Source: Betaproteobacteria bacterium (lineage in GTDB: Bacteria > Pseudomonadota > Gammaproteobacteria > Burkholderiales > Usitatibacteraceae). From it: a DNA stretch of 64,000 nucleotides. Location: NCBI GenBank assembly GCA_016791265.1, contig JAEUMY010000023.1, positions 124,001 through 188,000 of the forward strand, read 5' to 3'. Numbering within the stretch: position 1 is the first letter of the stretch; each line of letters begins with the position of its first letter. A program made the position numbers and the translations under genes. The notes beneath the pieces are model-generated. The model did not search any database. It was not told the origin of the DNA and worked only from the letters and a program-made list of their open reading frames with translations. Positions 45,801 through 53,348 of the stretch are shown piece after piece.

Positions 45801-46223
45801 ATGAACGGAATCCGGAAAAGCATGCCGGGCAAGCAGGATCGATTCAATCTTCGCGCAACCCATCTGTTTCGCATTCATGAGCGCGGCTTGCGCCAGCCAC
45901 GGCACGACACGCTGGACGTCGAGTCGGATGAACCGTCCCTTTCCGATGAGTTCGCCCGCGAGCTTGAGCGACACTACCAGCGCTGGCCACACATTGCCGC
46001 GTCCTGCATCAGACAACCCGGCCCGGAGGGCGCCTGGGTCATCCGCCTCGTGTCTTCGCTCTCGATCGCAACCGTGCAAGGATCGCTACTGGAACTGCTG
46101 GCGCATTTGAATCATGCCCTGGCGGAGGATGGCGCGCAGGGTCGGCGTTTCGAGCTGCAAGAGCTCGGCAATCAGGCCAGCCAGGTTGCACTGCATTCAC
46201 CCGCGCCACAAAGAGTGCAGTGA
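45801..46223 (+). CDS. Hypothetical protein
   Basis: About 140 residues from the ATG at 45801 (a GTG at 45786 is possible). The sequence is soluble and has no recognised domain; the second half (GAWVIRLVSSLSIATVQGSLLE) alternates strand and helix. The gene has no strong ribosome site. The opposite strand is also open here, so the call is tentative and rests mainly on orientation and codon pattern. Confidence 0.45.
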   Translation: MNGIRKSMPGKQDRFNLRATHLFRIHERGLRQPRHDTLDVESDEPSLSDEFARELERHYQRWPHIAASCIRQPGPEGAWVIRLVSSLSIATVQGSLLELLAHLNHALAEDGAQGRRFELQELGNQASQVALHSPAPQRVQ

Positions 46224-46619
46224 TCCGCACCACACAGTCAGCGCGGGATTGAACCTGTTGACCTGATCAATCGTGGGCGCCGAGTTTCCCCTTGTCATGC
46301 GGGGTCTCGGCCTGCTGGGGCACCGCGATTCGGGCGACGGAAGCTGGCGTGGGTGGACGATCCTCTTCTTCGGGCCACCATCGCCGGGATGGGCGTCGCT
46401 GCCGCACTTGGCGCTGTCGTGGGCGGCCGGGTGTGAACCCTGCATCCGTCCGCGGAAGGCATGGACGAAGTCCTGTCGCCTGACCGGCGCGCCCATGCAA
46501 CTTTTTGTTCTGATCCTGCTCGTGGTCGCCGCCGTCATTGTCAGGCATGGCGTCACCGCGTAGCCGTGGATGAAGCAGCACCGCCGGCTCTGATCTGCGG
46601 CGGAACGCGCGCCGACCGT
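46224..46619. other. Gap of about 400 bp without a supported gene
   Basis: A plus-strand frame at 46273-46563 ends in a hydrophobic tail (MQLFVLILLVVAAVIVRHG), and a minus-strand frame is open too. Neither has a convincing start or codon pattern. I see no repeat or RNA gene. Confidence 0.4.
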
Positions 46620-46625
46620 TAGAAT
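46620..46625 (+). promoter_or_regulatory. -10 element at the rsuA start (leaderless?)
   Basis: TAGAAT ends only 6 bp before the rsuA ATG at 46632. Normal spacing puts the transcript start at or next to the A of the ATG, so the mRNA could be leaderless. No ribosome site precedes the ATG, which fits. Confidence 0.4.
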
Positions 46626-46631
46626 CGCGAC

Positions 46632-47363
46632 ATGCCGCGCGCCTTCACCCTCGAACAACTCCTCTTCAGCCAGGGCTTCGGCACGAGGAAGCGCTGTCGC
46701 ATCCTGGTGCTGAATGGCGCGGTCACCATTGCAGGCGCGGAAGTGGATGACCCCGAGGCTGCCGCGCCGAACACGCCGGGCACGGTGTTCACGGTGGAAG
46801 GCGAGACCTGGCACTACCACCCGGTCGCCTATCTGATGCTCAACAAACCGGCGGGCTACGAGTGCTCGCAGAAGCCGAAATCACATCCCCCGGTCTACGA
46901 CTTGCTGCCCGTGCCGCTGCGGGAGCGCAACAAGGGCAGCGTGCAGGCCGTGGGCCGTCTGGATCAGGACACGACCGGACTGCTGCTGTTGTCCGACGAC
47001 GGCAAGTTCATCCACCGCATGACCTCACCCAAGCATGAAGTCGGCAAGGTGTACGAAGTGACCACGGCCGAGCCGGTCACGTCTGCGCAGGTGGCGCGGC
47101 TGCTGGCAGGTGTGGTGCTGGGTGACGATCCCGATCCCGTCGCTGCATCGGCATGCATGGCAACCAGCGAATATTCGCTGTCGCTCACCCTCACCTCAGG
47201 CAAGTATCACCAGGTCAAGCGCATGCTGGCGGCCGCAGGCAATCACGTGAAGGCGCTGCACCGCAGCCGCATCGGCCAGCTTTCGCTGCCGGCAGATCTG
47301 CGTGAAGGTGAATGGCGCTGGCTGAGCGCTGACGATCTCAAGAAACTGGATCAAGCCGCATGA
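46632..47363 (+). CDS. rsuA: Pseudouridine synthase, RsuA/RluB family
   Basis: A 243-residue enzyme that isomerises uridine to pseudouridine in rRNA (16S U516 if truly RsuA). An N-terminal S4 RNA-binding domain (about 5-45, TLEQLLFSQGFGTRKRCR) precedes the catalytic domain. The catalytic aspartate is in GRLDQDTTGLLLLSDDG; KYHQVKRMLAAAGNHVKALHR is the usual C-terminal motif. The stop overlaps the following methyltransferase start (ATGA), so the two are coupled. A GCGAATATTCGC site in AGCGAATATTCGCT is read as Glu-Tyr-Ser. Confidence 0.92.
   Translation: MPRAFTLEQLLFSQGFGTRKRCRILVLNGAVTIAGAEVDDPEAAAPNTPGTVFTVEGETWHYHPVAYLMLNKPAGYECSQKPKSHPPVYDLLPVPLRERNKGSVQAVGRLDQDTTGLLLLSDDGKFIHRMTSPKHEVGKVYEVTTAEPVTSAQVARLLAGVVLGDDPDPVAASACMATSEYSLSLTLTSGKYHQVKRMLAAAGNHVKALHRSRIGQLSLPADLREGEWRWLSADDLKKLDQAA
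47167..47178. repeat. GCGAATATTCGC palindrome inside rsuA
   Basis: A perfect copy, extended to AGCGAATATTCGCT, read as Glu-Tyr-Ser. Confidence 0.97.
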
Positions 47364-48244
47364 GCCGCAAGTCAACGTCCGTCGTACACAACGGTCCCGA
47401 CGCGCTGGATTTGCGTCCGGGCCAATCCATCGAGCTCCTGAAGGCGCTGCACATCCTCACCCGCGAGGGAAAGATCAATCAGGACAGCCGGCGCAAGTTG
47501 AAGCAGGTGAACCATCTGCTGCAGTTCATCGAGCCGTTGATCGAGTCGACACGCAAAGACGCAACGATTCGCATCGTCGATCACGGCGCCGGCAAGTCGT
47601 ATCTCGGCTTCATGATCTATGACCGCTTCTTCGCCGAGGGCGCAACCCATGCCGGCCGCGGCGAGGTGCATAGCATCGAGACGCGCGCCGAGCTCATCGC
47701 GTCATCGCAGGCGCTGGCAGCCAAGGCGGGTTTCACCGGCATGCGCTTTCACGCGCTGTCCGTGGCGGATTCCATCACGTCGCCCTGGCTGCCGGCCGAA
47801 GTCGACATCGTCACCGCGCTGCATGCCTGCAACACCGCGACCGACGATGCCATCCGCTTCGCGCTGGCCAAGCATGCGCAGCACCTCGTGCTGGTGCCGT
47901 GCTGCCAGGCCGAGGTCGCCAGCGTGTTCCGCGAGCACAAGGCCGAAACACTGGCCGCCTCACCGCTCGCCGAAATCTGGCGGCATCCCCTGCACACGCG
48001 CGAATTCGGCAGCCAGATCACCAACGTCCTGCGTGGCCTGCAACTGGAAGCGCATGGCTATCAGGTCACGGTCACTGAACTGGTGGGCTGGGAGCATTCG
48101 TTGAAGAACGAACTCATCATCGCCAGCCGGCGCGCAGAGGGCGCGCAGGGCAAGCCGGCCAAACAGGCGGCGGAAAGATTGCGCGAGTTGCTGCGTTCGC
48201 TGGGCTTGGACGCGTTGAGCGATCGCTTCTTCCTGCCCGGCTAA
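47360..48244 (+). CDS. SAM-dependent methyltransferase
   Basis: 294 residues, class I fold (Methyltransf_32-like). The SAM-binding region is IRIVDHGAGKSYLGFMIYDRF, where the usual DxGxGxG appears as DHGAGKS, and VDIVTALHACNTATDDAIRFA is the post-II motif. HLVLVPCCQAEV supplies the PCC motif that is typical of this family and of GCD14-unlike rRNA or tRNA methyltransferases. It overlaps rsuA by 4 bp, so an RNA substrate is a reasonable guess. It is convergent with a GNAT gene; the two stop codons overlap. Confidence 0.85.
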   Translation: MSRKSTSVVHNGPDALDLRPGQSIELLKALHILTREGKINQDSRRKLKQVNHLLQFIEPLIESTRKDATIRIVDHGAGKSYLGFMIYDRFFAEGATHAGRGEVHSIETRAELIASSQALAAKAGFTGMRFHALSVADSITSPWLPAEVDIVTALHACNTATDDAIRFALAKHAQHLVLVPCCQAEVASVFREHKAETLAASPLAEIWRHPLHTREFGSQITNVLRGLQLEAHGYQVTVTELVGWEHSLKNELIIASRRAEGAQGKPAKQAAERLRELLRSLGLDALSDRFFLPG

Positions 48245-48684
48245 CCGGGCGCGGCTTGCCGGTACACATCCGGCACATGCTTTTCCATCATGCGGTCCGG
48301 CGCCTTCAGCGGCGTGAACCCGTACTGCGCATAGAGCGCATGCGCATCGCGCGTGGCGAGCATCATGCGTCGCAGGCCCTGCAGGTCCGGGTGCGCCAGG
48401 ATGCGGTTCATCAATTTCTTCGCGACACCTTTACCGCGATGCGCCTCCAGCACGTACACGTCCGCCAGATACGCGAACGTCGCACGATCGGTGATCATCC
48501 GCGCGAAACCGATCTGCCTTCCCTCGTGAAACGCGCCGAAGCAGAGCGAGTTCTCGATGGCGCGCGCCACCGTTTCGCGCGGAATGCCGGGGGACCAGTA
48601 GCTTTGCGTGAGATACGCGTGAATCGCGTCGAGGTCGAACCGCAAGGGGTCGGTGCTGATGTCGTAGTCGCTGTCGGATGCCAT
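48241..48684 (-). CDS. GNAT family N-acetyltransferase
   Basis: 147 residues from the ATG at 48684 (MASDSDYDISTDPLRFDL); the frame is open farther to 48798 but that part overlaps the paiB start. The acetyl-CoA loop is EAHRGKGVAKKLMNRIL after strand DVYVL, and DAHALYAQYGFTPL is the C-terminal GNAT motif. IPRETVARAIENSLCFGAFH is the substrate half. It is divergent from paiB across a 112-bp spacer, so a PaiA/PaiB-like pair is possible. The acceptor is unknown. Confidence 0.9.
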   Translation of the reverse strand: MASDSDYDISTDPLRFDLDAIHAYLTQSYWSPGIPRETVARAIENSLCFGAFHEGRQIGFARMITDRATFAYLADVYVLEAHRGKGVAKKLMNRILAHPDLQGLRRMMLATRDAHALYAQYGFTPLKAPDRMMEKHVPDVYRQAAPG

Positions 48685-48724
48685 GATTTTTTTGTGTCTC
48701 GTGTGAGCCGGGGTGCGGGTGCTT

Positions 48725-48736
48725 GTGAATATTCGC
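48725..48736. repeat. One-mismatch GTGAATATTCGC palindrome, intergenic
   Basis: C to T at position 2; it lies in the spacer between the GNAT gene and paiB. Confidence 0.9.
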
Positions 48737-48796
48737 CACTCTACCGCGTGAACGAATGGGGCAGAATTCCCCTCTCTGCCATCGCCGGTCGCCGCC

Positions 48797-49441
48797 ATGT
48801 ATTTGCCCCGTCACTTTGAAGAAGCCCGACCCGAGGTCCTGCAGCACATCATGCGGGCCCACCCGTTCGCCACGCTGGTCACCCAGTCGGCCAATGGGCC
48901 GGTGGTGAACCACCTGCCCTTCATGTGGGTGCCCGAAGGTGGGCCGCACGGCATGCTGCGCGGCCACGTGGCCCGCGCCAATCCACTCTGGCAGGACACA
49001 TTGCCTGGCAGCGAGGCCATCGCCGTGTTCCAGGCGGCCGATCACTACATCTCGCCCAATTGGTACCCCGGCAAGGCGAGCGACCCAAGGGTCGTCCCCA
49101 CCTGGAACTACGCGCTGGTTCACGCCCACGGCCCATTGCGTGTCATCCAGGACAAGGCATCGCTGCACGCGCTGGTCACCGTGCTGACCGACACCCACGA
49201 AGGTGGCCGCGTCGCGCCATGGAAGGTGAGCGACGCCCCGGCGGATTATCTGGACAAGATGCTGGGCGCCATCGTCGGATTGGAGATTCCCATCACCCGG
49301 CTGGTCGGCAAGGTCAAGGCCAGCCAGAATCGCAGCGCGGCTGACCGCGCGGGTGTTGCGCGCGGTCTGGCGGCGGAGACCAGTGCGGCCGCTTCGGCCA
49401 TGGCGCAGTGGGTGCCGATTGAGAATCGGTCGGCGGACTAG
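48797..49441 (+). CDS. paiB: PaiB-type FMN-binding regulator
   Basis: A 214-residue protein of the FMN-binding split-barrel family. It starts MYLPRHFEEARPEVLQHIMR, the PaiB N-terminus, and has HLPFMWVPEGG, FQAADHYISPNWYPGKASD and VPTWNYALVHAHG, all family landmarks. PaiB was described in Bacillus as a negative regulator of sporulation and protease genes; in proteobacteria the role is not clear and an FMN-linked enzyme is possible. It is divergent from a GNAT gene, like paiA. The spacer holds a decayed palindrome and the next spacer two intact ones. Confidence 0.92.
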   Translation: MYLPRHFEEARPEVLQHIMRAHPFATLVTQSANGPVVNHLPFMWVPEGGPHGMLRGHVARANPLWQDTLPGSEAIAVFQAADHYISPNWYPGKASDPRVVPTWNYALVHAHGPLRVIQDKASLHALVTVLTDTHEGGRVAPWKVSDAPADYLDKMLGAIVGLEIPITRLVGKVKASQNRSAADRAGVARGLAAETSAAASAMAQWVPIENRSAD

Positions 49442-49447
49442 TTCGTG

Positions 49448-49459
49448 GCGAATATTCGC
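49448..49459. repeat. GCGAATATTCGC palindrome, first of a close pair
   Basis: A perfect copy 7 bp past the paiB stop. Confidence 0.97.
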
Positions 49460-49473
49460 ATCACACCGCCCTT

Positions 49474-49485
49474 GCGAATATTCGC
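49474..49485. repeat. GCGAATATTCGC palindrome, second of a close pair
   Basis: A perfect copy, 26 bp after the previous one (start to start), in the paiB-DUF1460 spacer. Confidence 0.97.
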
Positions 49486-49620
49486 AGCGCCGGAAACCGA
49501 GAACGTGGCTCACCCGCCGCATACCACTTCACTCCCGCTTTCGCGCTAATCTCTGCTCCGTCGTCCTGTCGAGAGACGGGACCCAGTGTCGTTCCTCGGA
49601 CATTCACGGGCCAGACTCAG

Positions 49621-50628
49621 ATGCGAATATTCGCTGTACCAGTCGTAGCTGCAATCACGCTGCTACTCTTCGCCGGTTGCACCACCACGCCGCCCGCGCC
49701 GCGCCCCTACGTCTCGCCGACCAAAGCGCAGATCGAAGTCGCGCAGTCCGTCGGCATCAATGCCACCGAGTTGGACCTCTTGCTCAACAAGCCGCTGTAC
49801 GAAATGAAGCCCGAAGAGGTCCACCGCTACCTCGGCTGGCTGGCCAAGTCCGAGCCGGATCTACGGAAACGCGTCGCCCACCTCGCGCGGCAGAACATCA
49901 ACCAGCCCTACGAGCTCTACCTCCTCGGCGAATTTCCCTATGAGGTCACCGACGACCAGCCGCTCTTCGATCTCACCAAGAGCGATTGCGTCGTCTACGT
50001 CGAACACACCTATGCCATGGCGCTCTCGGCCAGTTGGGAGGAGTTTTTCTGGGTGTTGCAGCGCATCCGCTACAAGGATGGCGTCATCGGTGTCGTCACC
50101 CGCAACCACTACACCGAGACCGACTGGAACCCCAACAACGCCTGGCTGGTCACCGACATCACGCAGGCGCTGGGTGGCGTGCGCACGCAAACCTATCCGT
50201 TGAAGGTCGACCGCAAGCGCTTCCTGAAAAACCGGTACAAGCTCGACCGCGAAATTCCCATCGAGGACGTGAAAGAAACCTATGTGCCCAAGGAAATGGT
50301 CGCCGAGGTCGAGAGCCAGCTGAAGGACGGCGACTTCGTCAACATCATCTCCGGCAAGGGCGGCGGCAAGTGGGCGTCGCATGTCGGCATGGTCGTCATA
50401 GATCAAAGCGCGGGCTCGAACGGCAAACGCATGTTCATCCACTCGCAAGAACCCATGGTGCGCGAGGAGACGTTTCAACGCTTCGTCGAACGCGCCAACG
50501 AGCGCGAGGCGCGTGTCGCCGCGACGGGGGTGGAGCCGCAGCGTTTGCATGGGTTCAAGTTTTTCCGGCTGAACGAAAACCCGGACGTGCCGCCGATGAA
50601 GGCGCAGCCCAGGCCGGGGCGACACTAA
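49621..50628 (+). CDS. DUF1460 (amidase-like) lipoprotein
   Basis: A 335-residue lipoprotein; the lipobox is LLFAGC at about residue 20. The DUF1460 NlpC/P60-like domain (about 70-330) shows LTKSDCVVYVEHTYAMAL with the catalytic cysteine and VTRNHYTETDWNPNNAWLV, and a histidine in WASHVGMVV. Family members are N-acetylmuramoyl-L-alanine amidase-like peptidoglycan hydrolases or recycling enzymes; anchored in a membrane facing the periplasm. The start codon is embedded in a palindrome (ATGCGAATATTCGCTG), and no ribosome site is obvious. Confidence 0.9.
   Translation: MRIFAVPVVAAITLLLFAGCTTTPPAPRPYVSPTKAQIEVAQSVGINATELDLLLNKPLYEMKPEEVHRYLGWLAKSEPDLRKRVAHLARQNINQPYELYLLGEFPYEVTDDQPLFDLTKSDCVVYVEHTYAMALSASWEEFFWVLQRIRYKDGVIGVVTRNHYTETDWNPNNAWLVTDITQALGGVRTQTYPLKVDRKRFLKNRYKLDREIPIEDVKETYVPKEMVAEVESQLKDGDFVNIISGKGGGKWASHVGMVVIDQSAGSNGKRMFIHSQEPMVREETFQRFVERANEREARVAATGVEPQRLHGFKFFRLNENPDVPPMKAQPRPGRH
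49623..49634. repeat. GCGAATATTCGC palindrome overlapping a start codon
   Basis: A perfect copy that shares its first base with the G of the DUF1460 gene's ATG; read as Arg-Ile-Phe-Ala. Confidence 0.97.
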
Positions 50629-50654
50629 ACCCGATTGAATACGGACTGCGCTCT

Positions 50655-50890
50655 TCTCCCTCCCCTTTGAGGGGGGCGGGGTGGGGGTGCTGGGCATTTC
50701 CATGGGCCTCCAAGTGTGAATGCTGTTCGCGGCTCGCTTTGCGCGACCCTTGAATTCCTCCGGAACCACCTGCGGCGACTAGTCGCAATGTGCCGCTGAT
50801 GCCCTTCCCCCTTTGACAAAGGGGGATTGAGGGGGATTTGCTCTGGCACCGTGCGGCAACCCAAATCCCCCCGGCGCTTTGCGCTGACCC
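50655..50890. repeat. Cluster of G/C-tract repeats in a 411-bp gap
   Basis: CCCCCTTT/AAAGGGGG (50807-50814, 50818-50825) is a tight hairpin. GGGGGATTTG (50831-50840) pairs with CAAATCCCCC (50862-50871). Upstream are CCCTCCCC/GGGGGGCGGGG tracts. This kind of block is scattered in many bacterial genomes; here it fills the spacer between the DUF1460 and Fic genes. Confidence 0.75.
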
Positions 50891-50964
50891 CCTTTGCAAA
50901 GAGGGCGAGCGAGACCATTGGCCCGGATGCCGCGAGACAAGGCCCCGCACCCTCCCCTTGAGCC

Positions 50965-51027
50965 TGCGGAGATTAGGCCCCATAATCTCCGCAATAAATG
51001 CGGAGAATAAACCCCTTAATCTCCGCA
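50965..51027. promoter_or_regulatory. Tandem inverted-repeat operator upstream of the Fic gene
   Basis: Two copies of TGCGGAGA-TA...TAATCTCCGCA are present: TGCGGAGATTA 50965-50975 with TAATCTCCGCA 50983-50993, and TGCGGAGAATAA 50999-51010 with TAATCTCCGCA 51017-51027. Both half-sites are repeated at exactly 34 bp, and the second copy ends 13 bp before the ATG. The Fic protein ends in a winged HTH and could bind here. Confidence 0.75.
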
Positions 51028-51039
51028 ACCCAAGCCGCC

Positions 51040-52158
51040 ATGACCCCAAACCCGACCTACATCCACGAGCGCCTCGACTGGCCCACCCTGCATTGGAATC
51101 AGCGGCAACTCGCGCCCAAGCTCGCCGAAGTTCGTCATGCGCAAGGCCGACTGCTCGGCCGCATGGAGGGTCTCGGCTTCCTGCTCCGTGAAGAGGCGGT
51201 TCTGCATACCCTCACCCAGGATGCGCTAAAGACCAGCGAGATCGAGGGCGAAATCCTGAACGCTGCTGCTGTCCGCTCGTCGCTCGCCCGTCGGCTGGGC
51301 ATGGATATCGCGGGTGCCGTCCCGTCGGACCGCCATGTCGATGGCGTGGTGGACATGCTGCTCGATGCCACGCGCAATTTCGAGAAGCCACTCACCGTTG
51401 AAAGACTATATGGCTGGCATGCCGCGCTGTTCCCGACCGGCAGAAGTGGCATGAACAAAATCAGCGTCGGCAAGTGGCGCAACGACACGAACGGTCCCAT
51501 GCAGGTTGTCTCCGGCCCCGTGGGCCGCGAGAAGGTTCATTTCGAGGCCCCCGCCGCGGCGAGACTGCCCGCCGAGTTGGCGGCATTCGTGCGCTGGGCC
51601 AATACCGCAGACGACACCGACCCCGTGCTACGCGCCGCCATCGCCCACTTCTGGTTCGTGACCCTGCACCCCTTCGACGACGGCAATGGCCGCATCGCCC
51701 GCGCCATCGTCGACTGGGCGCTCGCCCGGTCGGAAGGCAGCGCGCAGCGCTTCTACAGCATGTCCGCGCAAATACGCGCCGAGCGCACGGCCTACTACGA
51801 CATCCTGGAGCAGATGCAGAAGAGCGGGCCGGACATCACGACCTGGATGGAGTGGTTCCTTGATTGCCTGGGCCGCGCCATCAACGGCGCGGAAGCCACG
51901 CTCTCGGCCGTGCTGCAGAAAGCGCGCTTCTGGGAGCGGCATGGCACGCATACCTTCAACGACAGGCAGCGGCGGTTGCTGAACAAGCTGCTGGATGGGT
52001 TTGAAGGCAAGCTCACCACGAGCAAGTGGGCGGCCATCGCGAAGTGCTCGCAGGATACGGCGCAGCGGGATATTCAGGGGCTGGTGGAGATGGGGATTTT
52101 GGTGAAGGATGCGGCTGGGGGGCGGAGTACGAGTTATTCGGTGGTGGAAGTGGGCTAG
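51040..52158 (+). CDS. Fic family AMPylase with DUF4172 and C-terminal HTH
   Basis: A 372-residue cytoplasmic protein from the ATG at 51040. An N-terminal DUF4172-like part (about 1-90) includes LKTSEIEGEILNAAAVRSSLARR, and the TSEIEGE stretch resembles the inhibitory (S/T)xxxE(G/N) motif that blocks ATP. The Fic core HPFDDGNGRIARA (His210) is complete, so it can transfer AMP to a target hydroxyl. The C-terminal 70 residues form a winged HTH (SKWAAIAKCSQDTAQRDIQ). Fic-HTH proteins often repress their own genes, and the tandem operator 13 bp upstream fits. The target is not known; no separate antitoxin gene was found. Confidence 0.93.
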   Translation: MTPNPTYIHERLDWPTLHWNQRQLAPKLAEVRHAQGRLLGRMEGLGFLLREEAVLHTLTQDALKTSEIEGEILNAAAVRSSLARRLGMDIAGAVPSDRHVDGVVDMLLDATRNFEKPLTVERLYGWHAALFPTGRSGMNKISVGKWRNDTNGPMQVVSGPVGREKVHFEAPAAARLPAELAAFVRWANTADDTDPVLRAAIAHFWFVTLHPFDDGNGRIARAIVDWALARSEGSAQRFYSMSAQIRAERTAYYDILEQMQKSGPDITTWMEWFLDCLGRAINGAEATLSAVLQKARFWERHGTHTFNDRQRRLLNKLLDGFEGKLTTSKWAAIAKCSQDTAQRDIQGLVEMGILVKDAAGGRSTSYSVVEVG

Positions 52159-52200
52159 CAATTGATCGGAAGCCGCCCGAATTGACCGCTGATGAGTGAT

Positions 52201-52212
52201 GCGAATATTCGC
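52201..52212. repeat. GCGAATATTCGC palindrome, intergenic
   Basis: A perfect copy in the spacer of the convergent Fic and membrane-protein genes. Confidence 0.97.
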
Positions 52213-52237
52213 ACTATTGATTCGCCTCGACTCGGCG

Positions 52238-53125
52238 TCACCGGCCTTTCATCTTGAAGTCATAGGTGGAAAAGCGATTCCCGCTCGAAGATATCTCTCG
52301 GTCCTTCGCGTCCAAGGCCCTTACGCTGAGAAGGTAGACATGATCAGGTTTGAATTGTGCCTTTGTGCTGCGTAGATCAATTTCAGGGGCTGACGTCTTC
52401 GGCTGTTCACTCCACTGGAAAAGCTGTCGCGAGGATTGCCAATCACCTTCTGAAGCCCTCTCCGTAAGATTGATTCGATAGCTGGCTGCACCGGGATACG
52501 GGTCCCAGCGTGCTACGAGGTGATCATCAAGCCCAACCAGTCCTTTCGGTGCCGTGACTGAAATCGCATCCACAAACACCAAGTCAATAGCAGTGCCCGG
52601 GGTCTCGGCTGAAACCTTGGTCTCGACGCCGGATGCGCCGTAACGTGGCGCATCCGTCTTGCCGCCGAGAATTTCGTCCAGATTGTTGTGATTCAGCATG
52701 TAGCCGTCGACGCGATAGATGCCATAGGGCACCTTAATCTCATAGATGCCCTGCGCATTCGTCTCTGCCCAGGCACTCATGGCGGCGCCGTTGAGAGCAA
52801 GCTGAATCTTCAGCCCAACGACAGGCGCGCCATTCGCGGTGACCCGTCCAACAAGTTTTCCCGGCCCTTCCTCCAGAGTTTTGTTTCGGGCGTCATCCGG
52901 GAAGCGGCCATAGGTACTGCCCATCGTTCCGACGAACTTGCCCTTCTGTGATGGTGGCGGTACCGACGACACCGTCGTGGGAGCGGGGGATGTAGTCCAG
53001 GTCACCGGTGTTCCCTCGCTGCCCATGTACATCAGATAGATAAAGAATGCGCCTACGAGAGCAAGCGCGCCCAGAAGGGCGGAGCCCAAGGCAATCAATG
53101 CGAGCTGAAGAGGCGTGATTTGCAT
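52238..53125 (-). CDS. Membrane-anchored protein with carboxypeptidase-regulatory-like domain
   Basis: A 295-residue protein: one N-terminal membrane segment (about 8-33), a Pro/Ser-rich linker (about 37-62), a carboxypeptidase-regulatory-like beta-sandwich at about 90-145 (GKLVGRVTANGAPVVGLKIQ and QGIYEIKVPYGIYRVDGY), then an fibronectin-III-like part (VARWDPYPGAASYRINLTE and VYLLSVRALDAKDREIS). The role is unknown; it probably lies outside the cytoplasmic membrane as an adhesion or scaffold protein. It is divergent from the reverse transcriptase gene across a 223-bp spacer. Base composition is lower in GC than in the metabolic genes. Confidence 0.75.
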   Translation of the reverse strand: MQITPLQLALIALGSALLGALALVGAFFIYLMYMGSEGTPVTWTTSPAPTTVSSVPPPSQKGKFVGTMGSTYGRFPDDARNKTLEEGPGKLVGRVTANGAPVVGLKIQLALNGAAMSAWAETNAQGIYEIKVPYGIYRVDGYMLNHNNLDEILGGKTDAPRYGASGVETKVSAETPGTAIDLVFVDAISVTAPKGLVGLDDHLVARWDPYPGAASYRINLTERASEGDWQSSRQLFQWSEQPKTSAPEIDLRSTKAQFKPDHVYLLSVRALDAKDREISSSGNRFSTYDFKMKGR

Positions 53126-53149
53126 GAAGACGATCTCAATTTCGTTGAT

Positions 53150-53161
53150 GCGAATATTCGC
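53150..53161. repeat. GCGAATATTCGC palindrome, intergenic
   Basis: A perfect copy extended to ATGCGAATATTCGCAT (16 bp, 53148-53163), between the membrane-protein gene and the reverse transcriptase. Confidence 0.97.
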
Positions 53162-53163
53162 AT

Positions 53164-53348
53164 ACCTTGACGCCCCAATCCGATTCCCCTAGCCTCATCT
53201 CGCGGCGGCTGCTCCAAGCGGATGGTGATTGCGTAGGTTTCCTTTTCGCAGTCATATCTCTCCGGGGATACCCCGGGGTTCTTGATGTACCCAGGCAATT
53301 CGTCTCATGAGCCGCGTTGCACGACAAGCGCGCAAAGATGGCTCATGA
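53164..53348 (+). ncRNA. Candidate region for a retron-type ncRNA (not delimited)
   Basis: The spacer upstream of the reverse transcriptase contains a hairpin CCGGGG-ATA-CCCCGG at 53262-53276 and an outer pair TCATGAGCC (53305-53313)/GGCTCATGA (53340-53348). The second pair encloses only 26 nt, shorter than a usual msr-msd, so I cannot define the a1/a2 ends. If the enzyme is a retron RT the RNA should be encoded here. Confidence 0.3.

Noticed and set aside
46273..46563. Small membrane-protein ORF
   Set aside because: Only the last 20 codons look hydrophobic; start and codon use are unconvincing.
51040..52158. Fic/antitoxin two-gene toxin system
   Set aside because: No antitoxin gene adjoins; the inhibitory-like TSEIEGE motif is within the same protein.
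53305..53348. TCATGAGCC/GGCTCATGA as retron a1/a2 ends
   Set aside because: They enclose only 26 nt, too little for an msr-msd; kept only as a hairpin.
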